Of a stretch of DNA of 64,000 nt, positions 7,817 through 16,734 are shown one piece after another. The DNA lies in NCBI RefSeq assembly GCF_900116255.1, contig NZ_FPAI01000006.1, positions 81,507 to 145,506 of the forward strand, written 5' to 3'. The notes under the pieces are model-generated. The model worked only from the letters and a program-made list of their open reading frames with translations. It did not search any database and was not told where the DNA came from. Both the position numbers and the translations under genes were made by a program. Origin of the DNA: Halolactibacillus miurensis (GTDB taxonomy: Bacteria > Bacillota > Bacilli > Bacillales > Amphibacillaceae). The number at the start of each line of letters is the position of its first letter. Within the stretch, counting starts at the first letter, position 1.

Positions 7817-9139
7817 TTACCTTGATAGCCGCCAATATACATAATCTCCAGAAGTCCTATAATAAGATTTAGATTTATTCTTATACTCGGATGGATTTGC
7901 TCCGCTCCATACGCCTTCTTTTTTATGGGACATTTTATTACCCCACTCATGCCAAGTCGCATTTTGAGGTATATGATAACCTAGATTTGCTACCCATACA
8001 TCACCTGGTCTTAACCTAGTATCAAACAACTCATTATCATTGACATAAAAAGAATGCTTATCATTTTGCCAATCAATTGAAGAATTGTATATATCAACAG
8101 GATCTTGGGTGTTAAAAGTTAAACTTGCCGAAACTGGCCAACCAAGACTTATACTTGTGCTACCATCAAATGATGTATTTTCAGGTTCATAATTTTTTGT
8201 AATCACTCCACCATTTTGTGCATAAAGCACATTACGAGAGTGAAATTCTTGAAATGAATCTAAATGTACTGCATCCAATCGAAAAGTTGCATAACTTTTA
8301 TAGTCAGGGTTACTAGGTGTATCATCTTTATAAACTTCATAAACATGATAGGTAGAGGCACGTTTATAATTACCCGAACTCACTTCAACCCAATTATAAA
8401 CTGTTACGTCCCAAGTATACACTTGTTTAAAAGATGAGGGAAGATTTACATTCATTCCAGCCGCATTAATAACAGTTGGTGAGAGAAAATTGGATGAAGT
8501 TTTTTGTTGTCTTTCTCGATTAATTTTAATGTCGTAATATCTTGCGTGCTTTTTTAATCCTTCTAAATCATATTGTTGTTTTTCTTTATTTAGCTGTTTC
8601 TCTGTGTTTATTGACAAGATGAATGAGGGGATTATTTTTTCATTCTCAAATTTATAACCCATCATATCAAGATTAGATGTTTCGTTAACGTTCTCTTTAT
8701 CTCCTGAACTAAACCTGACATCTAAATCAATTTCAGCTCCTAAAGCATCACTGACTTCTTTTATATTTAGTCCATCACCATAAATATAAAAAGGTTTTTT
8801 ATACTTTTTCGCTTCTTTAAATAAATGTTTAGCATTAGCTTTTATTAGATCCTTTTTAGATATCCATACTGAGTCAATATCTTCAGGAATACTATTAGTT
8901 TCTAAACTTAACTCTTGTATTGATTGATCTCCTGCTCTTATTCCCTTCGATAATGCTGTACCAACGGATGAATCACCTATGGATGAGTCTATTAAACCGA
9001 TTCGAAATGATTCAGGTTTTAATGGTGGAAGTGTTAGGCTAGAAGATGCAAAAGTATAATTAACTGAGTTGGAAATAACAACCAATGTAATGATGATAAT
9101 TATTATTTTACTAATCATTTCTAATTTTTTTGACATCAT
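7817..9139 (-). CDS. Unrecognised secreted protein, likely acquired
   Basis: The 440-residue protein is not recognised. It begins with a clear export signal: a lysine-rich start, then a run of isoleucines, then a small-residue cleavage region near TFASS at about 30-34. Residues 40-220 are charged and lysine-rich, with an IGLIDSSIGDSSVGTALSKG stretch and a lone FYIYGDG segment. After a Gln/Asn-rich linker, residues 230-440 are rich in Tyr, Trp, Ser and Asn and look beta-stranded (VYTWDVTVYNWVEV, STSISLGWPVSASLTF). There is no LPXTG anchor, no catalytic motif I know and no cysteine. AAGGAG lies 5 bases before the ATG. It is more AT-rich than its neighbours, sits between yhaA and ecsB, and is flanked by 420 non-coding bases, which suggests transfer. 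A secreted binding protein or toxin-like protein is possible but unproven. Confidence 0.75.
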   Translation of the reverse strand: MMSKKLEMISKIIIIIITLVVISNSVNYTFASSSLTLPPLKPESFRIGLIDSSIGDSSVGTALSKGIRAGDQSIQELSLETNSIPEDIDSVWISKKDLIKANAKHLFKEAKKYKKPFYIYGDGLNIKEVSDALGAEIDLDVRFSSGDKENVNETSNLDMMGYKFENEKIIPSFILSINTEKQLNKEKQQYDLEGLKKHARYYDIKINRERQQKTSSNFLSPTVINAAGMNVNLPSSFKQVYTWDVTVYNWVEVSSGNYKRASTYHVYEVYKDDTPSNPDYKSYATFRLDAVHLDSFQEFHSRNVLYAQNGGVITKNYEPENTSFDGSTSISLGWPVSASLTFNTQDPVDIYNSSIDWQNDKHSFYVNDNELFDTRLRPGDVWVANLGYHIPQNATWHEWGNKMSHKKEGVWSGANPSEYKNKSKSYYRTSGDYVYWRLSR

Positions 9140-9560
9140 TTTTTCTCCTTGTTAAAAATATTTAATAGTAAACCTATTCGATCTTCTAATCTGGAAAGAC
9201 TGAAGCCCCTTTAATCACCCTAAATATATCCACATATGTATATAGATGTATTTTGTCGATGGTTGTATATTTTTGTATTGACATACCAAGTTGTCACATC
9301 CACATATAATACTGCCTCACTATAATGTTATTTTCATAACTTATTTCCTCATCTAATTACAGATCTTCTTTATACAAGCGATATATTTACAATGGAAAAC
9401 AACTAGCTGCACTGGACTACCACACACACTGCTTTAGGGATAGCACATTTACCTTACAAATACAAATATGAGACTCAATTTTTGCGATAGAATAAAACAT
9501 AACAATAACCCTTTTCGCTATACTATCCCCTGTTTTAAATACGCCTTTTAAAAAAGCTGC
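9140..9560. other. Gene-free AT-rich stretch upstream of the secreted protein
   Basis: About 420 bases hold no credible coding frame. The part next to 9139 carries the AAGGAG ribosome binding site of the secreted protein and presumably its promoter, though no convincing -35/-10 pair was seen on the minus strand. The sequence is AT-rich with several short ATAT runs. Confidence 0.6.
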
Positions 9561-10775
9561 TTAAGAACCCTTAACAGCACTCACTTTGCTTTTCGCATAA
9601 ATCCATACAAATCCATAGGAGAAAACACTGGCGAGCACTAGAAATAATAGTCCATCAAGTACCGTTAACCGGAACATTAAAGTTGATGTAAACATAAGTA
9701 CAACAATACTCAGTAACGCTGTAAGCAGTTGAAGAAAAGTCCGCATCTTCTCTTGTTTGTTGACAGGATACAACATAAGCCACAACTTCGTATCGTGATG
9801 CGAAAAAAGTGGTAGAAGTTGAATCCCAATCAGGTAGATAAATAATACCCCCACCCCAAAACTTAATATAGGTTGGTCAATTGCAGCTAAAGCAATCCCA
9901 CCGATTACGACTAGACGGCTAGACAAACCTAAGTAATCCTCACTTCGGCTAAAGGTAAGTCGGTAAAGATACGTATAGGTCTCACTCTGTTTAAGCATCA
10001 CACGTGAGGTTAACATCCGCGATAACAATCGACGTTTTTTCACTCGCGTACTCAATTCTCTTACATCCGTAAATAGACTGGCTAAACGATAAAAGCGCTC
10101 GAGTCGATGTTGATCATTCGTAATTAATTGATCAAGTGCCAAACTATGATTAAATCCACGATGTAACAGATAACTGAGAATTAAAAACAAACCAATCACA
10201 CCGATAATAAACATCATTGTCCAGTTTTTAAAGTAACTGTACCAGACAAAGGTTTGAACAATAAACAACCCCATTTTTGTATAAAATAGAAATGTTTGAT
10301 CACGTAACCGTAAACTAGCCCAACGCATAAGAAAATGCCATAATTTAAAAATAAGAAACAGAAAAATAATGAACAGATAGTTTCCTGATGTGAATCGAGC
10401 ATGATATAAAGGACTAAGCGCAGCAAGAATCATAATCATCAGGTAGCTTTGAAAAAAGAAACTATAGACAAGTCCTCGATAAAAGAATCCTTTCAATGAT
10501 TCAATCGCAGGCAGTAAAAAGACTAAGTCTGCTTGTTTAGTAAATGTTTGAATCGGGTTATATAAAATCACGAGTGAAAATAATATACTCATCACTAAAC
10601 TAACTGGAAAAGCTTCTGGTAAGTCTAATAAAAACTGTTGGTAAATAACCGCAAAAGCAACGACTAAAAAGATAAGGGCAATCGCAATATGGCCATTTAA
10701 TATATACTGTGCATACCGCATCACATGCTTTATGTGTGCAGTAAAGCGCTCTTTAAACAATTGCTGGCTATCCAT
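9561..10775 (-). CDS. ecsB: EcsB, membrane component of the Ecs ABC transporter
   Basis: The product is about 404 residues with many hydrophobic segments, roughly eight to ten helices, split by a basic cytosolic stretch (ELSTRVKKRRLLSRML). It is the partner of the EcsA ATPase. In Bacillus, loss of Ecs disturbs protein secretion, intramembrane protease activity and competence. The ATG at 10775 (MDSQQLFKERF) is preferred over 10784 because B. subtilis EcsB starts at an equivalent place. It overlaps the 3' end of ecsA, so translation is probably coupled. EcsC, present next door in B. subtilis, is missing here. Confidence 0.85.
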   Translation of the reverse strand: MDSQQLFKERFTAHIKHVMRYAQYILNGHIAIALIFLVVAFAVIYQQFLLDLPEAFPVSLVMSILFSLVILYNPIQTFTKQADLVFLLPAIESLKGFFYRGLVYSFFFQSYLMIMILAALSPLYHARFTSGNYLFIIFLFLIFKLWHFLMRWASLRLRDQTFLFYTKMGLFIVQTFVWYSYFKNWTMMFIIGVIGLFLILSYLLHRGFNHSLALDQLITNDQHRLERFYRLASLFTDVRELSTRVKKRRLLSRMLTSRVMLKQSETYTYLYRLTFSRSEDYLGLSSRLVVIGGIALAAIDQPILSFGVGVLFIYLIGIQLLPLFSHHDTKLWLMLYPVNKQEKMRTFLQLLTALLSIVVLMFTSTLMFRLTVLDGLLFLVLASVFSYGFVWIYAKSKVSAVKGS

Positions 10776-11514
10776 TGACAACATCTTCTTTCGTCAACAT
10801 GATGTAAATATCATCAAGCGTTTGATTCGGCATGTTTAATTGATTTTGTAATTCATTTAATGTCCCTTCCGCTTTAACCTCTCCGTTATGAAGAATAATA
10901 AACCGGTCACAGTAACGTTCCGCTGTGGCAAGGATATGCGTCGACATTAAAATACCAGCACCGCGCTCCTTTTCTTTGACCATCAGCTCTAGAAAAGCTT
11001 GAATAGCAAGTGGATCTAAGCCAACAAATGGTTCATCAACAATATAAAGATCCGGTTCCACTAAGAAGGCACAAAGAATCATCACTTTTTGTTTCATTCC
11101 TTTAGAAAAGTGAATCGGAAACCAATCGATTTCACGTTCCAAGCGAAAGGCTTTTAATAGAGGGGATACTCGCTCATTAAATGTTTGCTCATCCAGCCCA
11201 TAAGCCATAGCCGTTAATTTCAAATGTTCCCTCAGGGTTAATTCATCATATAGTAAAGGCATTTCAGGTATATAGGTAAAGGCTTTACGATACTTTTCTT
11301 CATCTTCTTGTAGCGTGACATTTCCTAGCGCTACCTTACCTTTTCTTGGTTCCATCAAACCAATAATGTGTTTAATCGTTGTACTCTTACCCGCACCGTT
11401 TAACCCAATGAGCCCTACTAGCTCACCTTTATTTACTTTAAATGACACATCGTTCAACACATTTTTTTTGGTATAACCACCTATCAAGTGGTCAATATGT
11501 AATAAATCAGACAC
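10768..11514 (-). CDS. ecsA: EcsA, ATPase of the Ecs ABC transporter
   Basis: The 248-residue ABC ATPase has Walker A GLNGAGKST at 37-45, the signature region FSKGMKQKV, and Walker B LYIVDEPFVGLD, followed by the switch histidine in MSTHILA. It powers the EcsB membrane protein, whose gene overlaps its stop codon. The pair is divergent from hit, exactly as in B. subtilis. The transported substrate is unknown. Confidence 0.9.
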   Translation of the reverse strand: MSDLLHIDHLIGGYTKKNVLNDVSFKVNKGELVGLIGLNGAGKSTTIKHIIGLMEPRKGKVALGNVTLQEDEEKYRKAFTYIPEMPLLYDELTLREHLKLTAMAYGLDEQTFNERVSPLLKAFRLEREIDWFPIHFSKGMKQKVMILCAFLVEPDLYIVDEPFVGLDPLAIQAFLELMVKEKERGAGILMSTHILATAERYCDRFIILHNGEVKAEGTLNELQNQLNMPNQTLDDIYIMLTKEDVVNG

Positions 11515-11606
11515 GCATTTTTCCTCCCTTTCATCTGCTTCCTCTTTCTTCTTTGCTTTTCCTTAATTAATCATGATACACTAAAATAAAAAAGGAGTGA
11601 CAGTCT

Positions 11607-12035
11607 ATGACACATGATCCAAACTGTATTTTTTGTAAAATTATTGACGGTGAGATCCCGTCAGCAAAAGTTTACGAAGATGAAGACGTCTTTGCCTTTC
11701 TTGATATTAGTCAAGTAACAAAAGGCCACACACTCATTGTACCAAAGACACACGTAAAAAACATTTATGAAACAAAAGAAGACGTGGCAAGCACATTATT
11801 CGCGCGTGTACCGAAAGTAGCACGTGCAATTGAGAAAGCCTTTAACCCCATCGGGATGAACGTTTTAAGTAACACGGGCGAATTTGCCGGGCAATCAGTC
11901 TTCCACTTACATATCCACTTGATTCCGCGTTATGATGAATCCGATGGATTTGATGCGAAGTGGATCACACATAATGATGATTACACAAATGACGAGCGTT
12001 CAGCCATCGCTCAGACAATTAGTGAGAATATTTAG
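11607..12035 (+). CDS. hit: HIT-family nucleotide hydrolase
   Basis: The 142-residue protein carries the histidine triad H100-L-H102-I-H104 (HLHIHLIPRY) and an N-terminal CIFC motif that often binds zinc in this family. The family hydrolyses nucleoside phosphoramidates and related nucleotides. AAAAAAGGAGTGACAGTCT precedes the ATG. It is divergent from ecsA and followed by trpP, which is the B. subtilis order. Confidence 0.92.
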   Translation: MTHDPNCIFCKIIDGEIPSAKVYEDEDVFAFLDISQVTKGHTLIVPKTHVKNIYETKEDVASTLFARVPKVARAIEKAFNPIGMNVLSNTGEFAGQSVFHLHIHLIPRYDESDGFDAKWITHNDDYTNDERSAIAQTISENI

Positions 12036-12037
12036 AC

Positions 12038-12065
12038 TTTACATTCTACTAGCATATGTTATAAT
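12038..12065 (+). promoter_or_regulatory. trpP promoter
   Basis: TTTACA at 12038-12043, a 16-base spacer, and TATAAT at 12060-12065 with an upstream TG (TGTTATAAT) form a strong SigA-type promoter. It starts just after the hit stop codon and leaves a leader of about 70 bases before trpP. Confidence 0.75.
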
Positions 12066-12112
12066 GGGTAAAACTATTCGCATTTGGTCATGAGGACACA
12101 AATGGAATACGA

Positions 12113-12160
12113 CAGTTTAGCTTAGAAGAGGAGAGATTAGGATGAAGACAAAAGATTTAG
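12113..12160 (+). promoter_or_regulatory. TRAP-binding site overlapping the trpP ribosome binding site
   Basis: Six NAG triplets are spaced by exactly two bases: CAG 12113, TAG 12118, TAG 12123, GAG 12128, GAG 12133 and TAG 12138. Looser triplets follow at AAG 12145, AAG 12152 and TAG 12158. The array covers the Shine-Dalgarno sequence and start codon. TRAP is an 11-subunit ring that binds such repeats when tryptophan is plentiful. In B. subtilis it blocks ribosome access to trpP in this way. Confidence 0.85.
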
Positions 12161-12660
12161 TATTACTCGCATTATTTATGGGGATTGGGGCTGTGCTTCA
12201 TATTATTGCACCACCCATATTATTTGGAATGAAGCCAGACATTATGTTACCCATGATGTTCTTAGGTATTCTGATTTTCCCTAAAGCGAATTATGTCCTT
12301 GTGCTTAGTATTGCAACTGGAGTTATTTCAGCCTTAACAACGACTGTCCCAGGTGGTCAGATTTCAAATTTAGTTGAAAAACCTATTACGGCATTTGTAT
12401 TCTTTGGCTTATTCATGTTAGTACCTAAACAACTAGACAAAAAAATTATCGCCCCCATATTAGCCGCACTTGGCACAATTGTAAGTGGTTCAGTTTTTCT
12501 AGCGATGGCCCTTTTCGTCATTGGTCAAATGCCCGGGTCATTTATCGCACTATTTGTAGCGGTCGTCTTACCTGCTACATTGTTTAATGTCGTTTTTACG
12601 ATTATTCTGTACCCGATTGTTAAATCAATCTTACAACGGTCACAAATGTCATTTGCTTAG
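12142..12660 (+). CDS. trpP: Tryptophan transporter TrpP
   Basis: The 172-residue hydrophobic protein has five to six membrane helices. It starts KTKDLVLLALFMGIGAVLH and contains GMKPDIMLPMMFLGIL and VPGGQISNLVEKPI. The length and pattern match TrpP (YhaG), the small tryptophan importer of Bacillus. The upstream TRAP-binding array independently supports the assignment, because TRAP control is specific to tryptophan genes. It lies between hit and yhaH as in B. subtilis. Confidence 0.92.
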   Translation: MKTKDLVLLALFMGIGAVLHIIAPPILFGMKPDIMLPMMFLGILIFPKANYVLVLSIATGVISALTTTVPGGQISNLVEKPITAFVFFGLFMLVPKQLDKKIIAPILAALGTIVSGSVFLAMALFVIGQMPGSFIALFVAVVLPATLFNVVFTIILYPIVKSILQRSQMSFA

Positions 12661-12681
12661 AGTAGTTAAACATGCACACAT

Positions 12682-12720
12682 TAATCCCTTTAGCATTTAA
12701 TGTTAAGGGGATTTATTTTA
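12682..12720 (+). terminator. Terminator after trpP
   Basis: TAATCCCTTTA pairs with TTAAGGGGATT around a GCATTTAATG loop. The T-rich stretch TTTATTTTA follows. Confidence 0.65.
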
Positions 12721-12810
12721 GCTTTTTTCAAAGTTTTTTGTGTTTTTTAGGTTTGACTTAGACAAATTACGAGAAGATAATAAGAAGATAAGAAAAAAGG
12801 AGTGGGATGA

Positions 12811-13167
12811 ATGAAAGCTAAATCATTAGCGTTAGGTCTAGTGGTCGGGAGTGCTGTAGGTGCTGGTGTCACACTACTTAACGCACCGCGTTCAGGAAAA
12901 GATACACGTGAGCATTTTAAATCACAAGCAAACGAAGTAAAAGAAGCTATTGAAAAAGCGAAAGTAAACGGCAAGTTGTTATCTGACCAGATTATTGCGA
13001 CATCAAAAGAAGGTGCCGAACTGATTAAAGATTTATCAAAAGACATGAAAGGCTCGATTGAGCAGTGGCAACAAACGATTAAGCCACATCAAGACAATAT
13101 CGAACATTACCTTAAAGAAATTGAAGCACGCCTACAAGAACTCGAACAAGAAACACAACTCTCTTAA
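12811..13167 (+). CDS. yhaH: YhaH, YtxH-family envelope-associated protein
   Basis: The 118-residue protein has one short N-terminal membrane or glycine-rich segment (SLALGLVVGSAVGAGVTLL), then the family motif NAPRSGKDTREHFKSQ, then a long charged helical tail. YtxH-domain proteins are common in Bacilli and often linked to stress; the molecular role is unknown. AAAAAAGGAGTGGG lies just upstream of the ATG. It has its own terminator. Confidence 0.85.
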   Translation: MKAKSLALGLVVGSAVGAGVTLLNAPRSGKDTREHFKSQANEVKEAIEKAKVNGKLLSDQIIATSKEGAELIKDLSKDMKGSIEQWQQTIKPHQDNIEHYLKEIEARLQELEQETQLS

Positions 13168-13185
13168 TATTATACAACCTAACTT

Positions 13186-13221
13186 GACGATAGTGATTAT
13201 AATAATTGCTATCGTCTTTTT
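13186..13221 (+). terminator. Terminator after yhaH
   Basis: GACGATAG (13186-13193) pairs with CTATCGTC (13209-13216), followed by TTTTT. Confidence 0.85.
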
Positions 13222-13233
13222 AATACGCACACA

Positions 13234-13273
13234 AACAAGGTACGCCCACATAAAGATGTAAGCGTACCTTGTT
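13234..13273 (-). terminator. Terminator of the opuA operon
   Basis: The perfect 12-bp arms AACAAGGTACGC/GCGTACCTTGTT lie 33 bases past the opuAC stop codon. The minus-strand tail TTGTTTG is only moderately T-rich, but the stem is strong. Confidence 0.7.
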
Positions 13274-13305
13274 ACTAACTATGATAATATATCACTTGAT
13301 TTTTA

Positions 13306-14220
13306 TTATTCTGCAGAAGTTTCTAACCATGCATCAACTTTATCACGGTTATTTTCAATCCAGTTTGCTGCAGCATCTTCAGGATCAGTACCTTCTGACA
13401 TTTCTAACATGACTGTCTCCATATCAGCTGGCTCCCAGAAGAAGTTATCAAGTACTTCATATGCTGCTGGGCTATCTGCTTCAAAACCTTCGCGTACGAA
13501 TGTTTCAATCGTTTCAGCACCACCAAATGAACCTTCAGGATCTTCTAAATATTTGAGGTCATATGAAGCGAACTTCCAGTGTGGCGTCCAACCAGTGACA
13601 ACAACCGCTTCTTCATTATCATATTTTTGACCTAAAACAGTTGTCATTGCACCACTTGATGACGTTGCAACTGTCCAATCAGCTAAACTATAATCTTCTA
13701 AAGATTGTTCAGCTGCTTGTACAACACCAGCACCTGGTTCAATACCAGTAATTTCGCCACCAAATTCATCTGTGTAATCTGCTAAATCAGCAATTGAATT
13801 AACATCTTCCATATAAGTTGGAACGACAAGACCGATTTTAGCGCCTTCTAAGTTTGGCCCTAATCCTACCATATTATCTTTATGTTGTTCATAAAGATCA
13901 CCATGAGTTGCTGGTAACCATGCCGCTACCATACCGTCAGCATCACCATTAGCTACAGCTTCCCACATAATCGCATTATCAATACCGCGAATATTGACGT
14001 CATAACCCTTTTCTTCTAATACCTGAGCAATAACGTTTGTAGAGGCAATTTCTGAATCCCATTCTACATAGACTAATTCAATTTCCTTGTTACCTAAATT
14101 ACCTTCACCTTCATTTGCTGTATCATCACCAGCACTATCCTCTTCACCACATGCAGCAAGTACAAGTGTTAAAGCTAAAACTAACATTAAACCAACATGT
14201 TTCCATGACTTTTTAAACAT
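13306..14220 (-). CDS. opuAC: OpuAC, glycine betaine-binding lipoprotein
   Basis: The 304-residue precursor has a lipobox (LVLAAC, lipidated Cys24) and an acidic linker. The binding domain carries the aromatic residues typical of betaine cages (YVEWDSEIAS, NAIMWEAVANGDADG, TGWTPHWKF, NFFWEPADM). It captures glycine betaine or a related compatible solute outside the membrane and hands it to OpuAB. It is the last gene of opuAA-opuAB-opuAC, 140 bases after opuAB. The binding protein is acidic, as is common in salt-tolerant bacteria. Confidence 0.9.
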   Translation of the reverse strand: MFKKSWKHVGLMLVLALTLVLAACGEEDSAGDDTANEGEGNLGNKEIELVYVEWDSEIASTNVIAQVLEEKGYDVNIRGIDNAIMWEAVANGDADGMVAAWLPATHGDLYEQHKDNMVGLGPNLEGAKIGLVVPTYMEDVNSIADLADYTDEFGGEITGIEPGAGVVQAAEQSLEDYSLADWTVATSSSGAMTTVLGQKYDNEEAVVVTGWTPHWKFASYDLKYLEDPEGSFGGAETIETFVREGFEADSPAAYEVLDNFFWEPADMETVMLEMSEGTDPEDAAANWIENNRDKVDAWLETSAE

Positions 14221-14361
14221 TCAATCGTCCTCCTTTTAATTTTTATCTATAACAACTTTCCAGTCACACTGAAAAAGTTATTAACTCTATTCAAGTGAAT
14301 GAGATCCTTGCGGATGTCAACTCACTTATTCATAACTCTATACAAAACTTAAATTGTTTAC

Positions 14362-15201
14362 TTATTTCTTCTTGTAAATACTTTGAGTGTAACGGTCCAT
14401 GATAATCGCTAAAATAACGATGGAAATACCGGCTACAAAACCAGCACCAGCCTGTGCACGTTGTAGGGCTGATACTACCGGGTTACCCAAACCAGGTGCT
14501 CCAATCATTGATGCAATAACAACCATAGACAAGGCTAACATAACCGTTTGGTTAATACCAGCCATGATCGTTCCCTTTGCCATAGGAAGTTCTAATTTAA
14601 ACAACTTTTGAGCACCGGTTGAACCAAATGCTTCAGCTGCCTCTTTAAGTTCTGTCGACACTTGGCGAATACCTAAGTTCGTAAAACGAACAGTTGGTGG
14701 TGTCGCAAAGATGAGTGAGGCAAAGATCCCCGGTACCATACCGATACTGAAGAAAGCAACGGCAGGAATCAAATAGACAAATGCTGGCATTGTTTGCATG
14801 AAGTCAAGAATTGGTAAGATAATAGCTTCTGCGACTTTACTTTTAGACATTAAAATACCAACAGGTACACCAACAATGACAGAGAGTAAACTAGCCATTA
14901 AGACAAGTGTGAATGTTGACATAAGCTCTGTCCATAAGCCTTGGTTTTCAATGAAGATTAAACCGACAAGAGAGAAAGCAGCTAAACCGAACTTTTTCCC
15001 TGTGATAAAGAACGCACCAACAACGACGAGCACCATAATAATAATCGGTGGAATAGCTCCAAGTAAATCAGCAATCCATTCTATAAAGTCACCGAACTCA
15101 TTCTTAAGTGGATCAAAAATAAATGCAAATGTTTCTACAATCCACTCAGTTAAATCATCAACCCAATCAGCTACTGGAATTTCTGGAATAAAATCAAACA
15201 T
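14362..15201 (-). CDS. opuAB: OpuAB, glycine betaine ABC transporter permease
   Basis: The 279-residue permease has seven or eight predicted membrane segments. It includes the EAA-type loop [21 protein letters not shown], which contacts the ATPase, and the conserved [17 protein letters not shown] region. The N-terminus [17 protein letters not shown] is typical of OpuAB/ProW proteins. Its start overlaps the opuAA stop region by 8 bases, so expression is probably coupled. Confidence 0.92.
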   Translation of the reverse strand: MFDFIPEIPVADWVDDLTEWIVETFAFIFDPLKNEFGDFIEWIADLLGAIPPIIIMVLVVVGAFFITGKKFGLAAFSLVGLIFIENQGLWTELMSTFTLVLMASLLSVIVGVPVGILMSKSKVAEAIILPILDFMQTMPAFVYLIPAVAFFSIGMVPGIFASLIFATPPTVRFTNLGIRQVSTELKEAAEAFGSTGAQKLFKLELPMAKGTIMAGINQTVMLALSMVVIASMIGAPGLGNPVVSALQRAQAGAGFVAGISIVILAIIMDRYTQSIYKKK

Positions 15202-16390
15202 TAGACTTCACCTCTCCTTCACCTGCAAGTGCCGCAAGGAATGACCCTCTAATAATGATCCCTTTTAACTTCTCACCATCAACAACTGCGATTGGTACAG
15301 GTGTGTCATAAATAATTTCAATAATTTCTTGCATGGGCTTATCAAGTGGTACTTTTGGTACATCCGTACGTAAAATTTCATTAAGATCTTTAATTTCTTT
15401 CTTACGCGCATCAGATGCGTCGTCAGCCGTCACATAACCTTTAAGGTTACGATGACCGTCAACAACATAAATACTTGATAACCCTTCCTCACGCATACGC
15501 TCTAAGGCCACACGCGGACCATGCTTATCAATATTCACTGTTTCAGGACGGTGCATAATATGTGCTGCGGTTAAGACTTTTGAACGATCAACATCTTCTA
15601 CGAAACGCTCTACATACTCATTCGCTGGGTTTGTCAGAATATCTTCTGGTGTACCAATTTGTACAATAGAACCGTCTTTCATAAGAGCAATGCGGTCACC
15701 AATACGTAACGCTTCATCTAAATCGTGTGTGATAAAGATAATCGTTTTATGCATGGAGTCTTGTAATTCTAACAATTCATCTTGCATATCTTTTCTAATT
15801 AATGGATCAAGTGCTGAGAAAGCTTCATCCATTAAGAGTATTTCTGGATCATTGGCTAATGCTCGTGCTAAACCAACACGTTGTTGCATCCCACCTGATA
15901 ATTGATTAGGATATTGATCAACATAACTACCTAAACCAACCATTTCAAGTGCACTTTTCGCTTTTTCTGCCCGCTCTTCTTTTGGAATTCCTTGTACTTC
16001 TAGACCGTATTCCGCATTTTCTAAGATTGTACGGAATGGGAATAAACCAAAGTTTTGGAATACCATACTTAATTTTTCACGACGGACACGACGAAGATTC
16101 TCTTTATCCATTTGTGCTAGATCTTCTCCATCAACCATTACGCTACCTTCAGTAGGTTCAATCAAACGATTAATCAAACGGATCAATGTGGATTTACCAC
16201 TTCCTGAAAGTCCCATAATAACAAATACTTCTCCTTGATTAACTTCAAATGACGCACGATTCACACCGACAGTATCACCTGTTGCTTGGAGAATTTCTTC
16301 TTTTTTCTTACCTTCATCCAGTAACTTTAAAGAGTCTTTAACATTCTTACCAAAAACTTTCGATAGACCTTTAACCTCAATAACTGGCAT
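15194..16390 (-). CDS. opuAA: OpuAA, glycine betaine ABC transporter ATPase with CBS domains
   Basis: The 398-residue protein has an N-terminal ABC domain with Walker [10 protein letters not shown] at 60-68, signature [16 protein letters not shown], and Walker [15 protein letters not shown] pair of CBS domains follows from about 280 to 390. In OpuA-type systems these modules sense ionic strength or c-di-AMP. GAGGGGTG is the ribosome binding site, 5 bases before the ATG. It is the first gene of the operon and is divergent from a GbsR-type regulator. Confidence 0.93.
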   Translation of the reverse strand: MPVIEVKGLSKVFGKNVKDSLKLLDEGKKKEEILQATGDTVGVNRASFEVNQGEVFVIMGLSGSGKSTLIRLINRLIEPTEGSVMVDGEDLAQMDKENLRRVRREKLSMVFQNFGLFPFRTILENAEYGLEVQGIPKEERAEKAKSALEMVGLGSYVDQYPNQLSGGMQQRVGLARALANDPEILLMDEAFSALDPLIRKDMQDELLELQDSMHKTIIFITHDLDEALRIGDRIALMKDGSIVQIGTPEDILTNPANEYVERFVEDVDRSKVLTAAHIMHRPETVNIDKHGPRVALERMREEGLSSIYVVDGHRNLKGYVTADDASDARKKEIKDLNEILRTDVPKVPLDKPMQEIIEIIYDTPVPIAVVDGEKLKGIIIRGSFLAALAGEGEVKSNV

Positions 16391-16734
16391 AACCTCACCC
16401 CTCTTTTATAATTACAAAGCTCATGAGTCAATACTCATACATTCACTTTTCAATTCCCGTTAACACAGCTTTTAAACGGATTAGATGTTTTTTGCCGTAA
16501 TACAGTACTCTAATAGCTTACCTTAGAATGAGTCAATAGTTCAACCGGCAAAAACCGTAGTATTCGAATATATTTTACATACAGTTTAAACTGTACAAAC
16601 AAATTAAAACTTTTACTTAGAAATACTCCATAATACTCCGTAATACTATCCAATTTATCATTTCCATTATCTTTGAAATTTATGTAAGCTTATATTAGGT
16701 TTAATTTATTCTTACAATAGAAAGGAGCTCACAT
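16391..16734. other. Repeat-rich control region between opuAA and the GbsR-type gene
   Basis: The 344 bases have no gene but several ordered elements. There is a perfect 16-bp palindrome TACAGTTTAAACTGTA at 16580-16595. Three tandem 10-bp units stand at 16622, 16632 and 16642 (AATACTCCAT, AATACTCCGT, AATACTATCC), with a related AATACTCAT at 16430-16438. An 11-bp direct repeat, ATGAGTCAATA, occurs at 16423 and 16528. The 10-bp spacing places the tandem units on one face of the helix. These are plausible binding sites for the adjacent GbsR-type regulator. Confidence 0.6.
16405..16438 (-). promoter_or_regulatory. Candidate opuA promoter overlapped by an inverted repeat
   Basis: On the minus strand TTGACT (16426-16431) is a -35 candidate and TATAAA (16405-16410) a -10 candidate, with a short 15-base spacer. 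The -35 lies inside the inverted repeat ATGAGT-CAAT-ACTCAT (16423-16438), which could be an operator. A second copy of the same 11 bases occurs at 16528-16538. Confidence 0.4.

Noticed and set aside
9279..9326. TTGACA and two TATAAT hexamers on the plus strand
   Set aside because: Spacings (21 bases or more) do not fit a promoter and no plus-strand gene follows.
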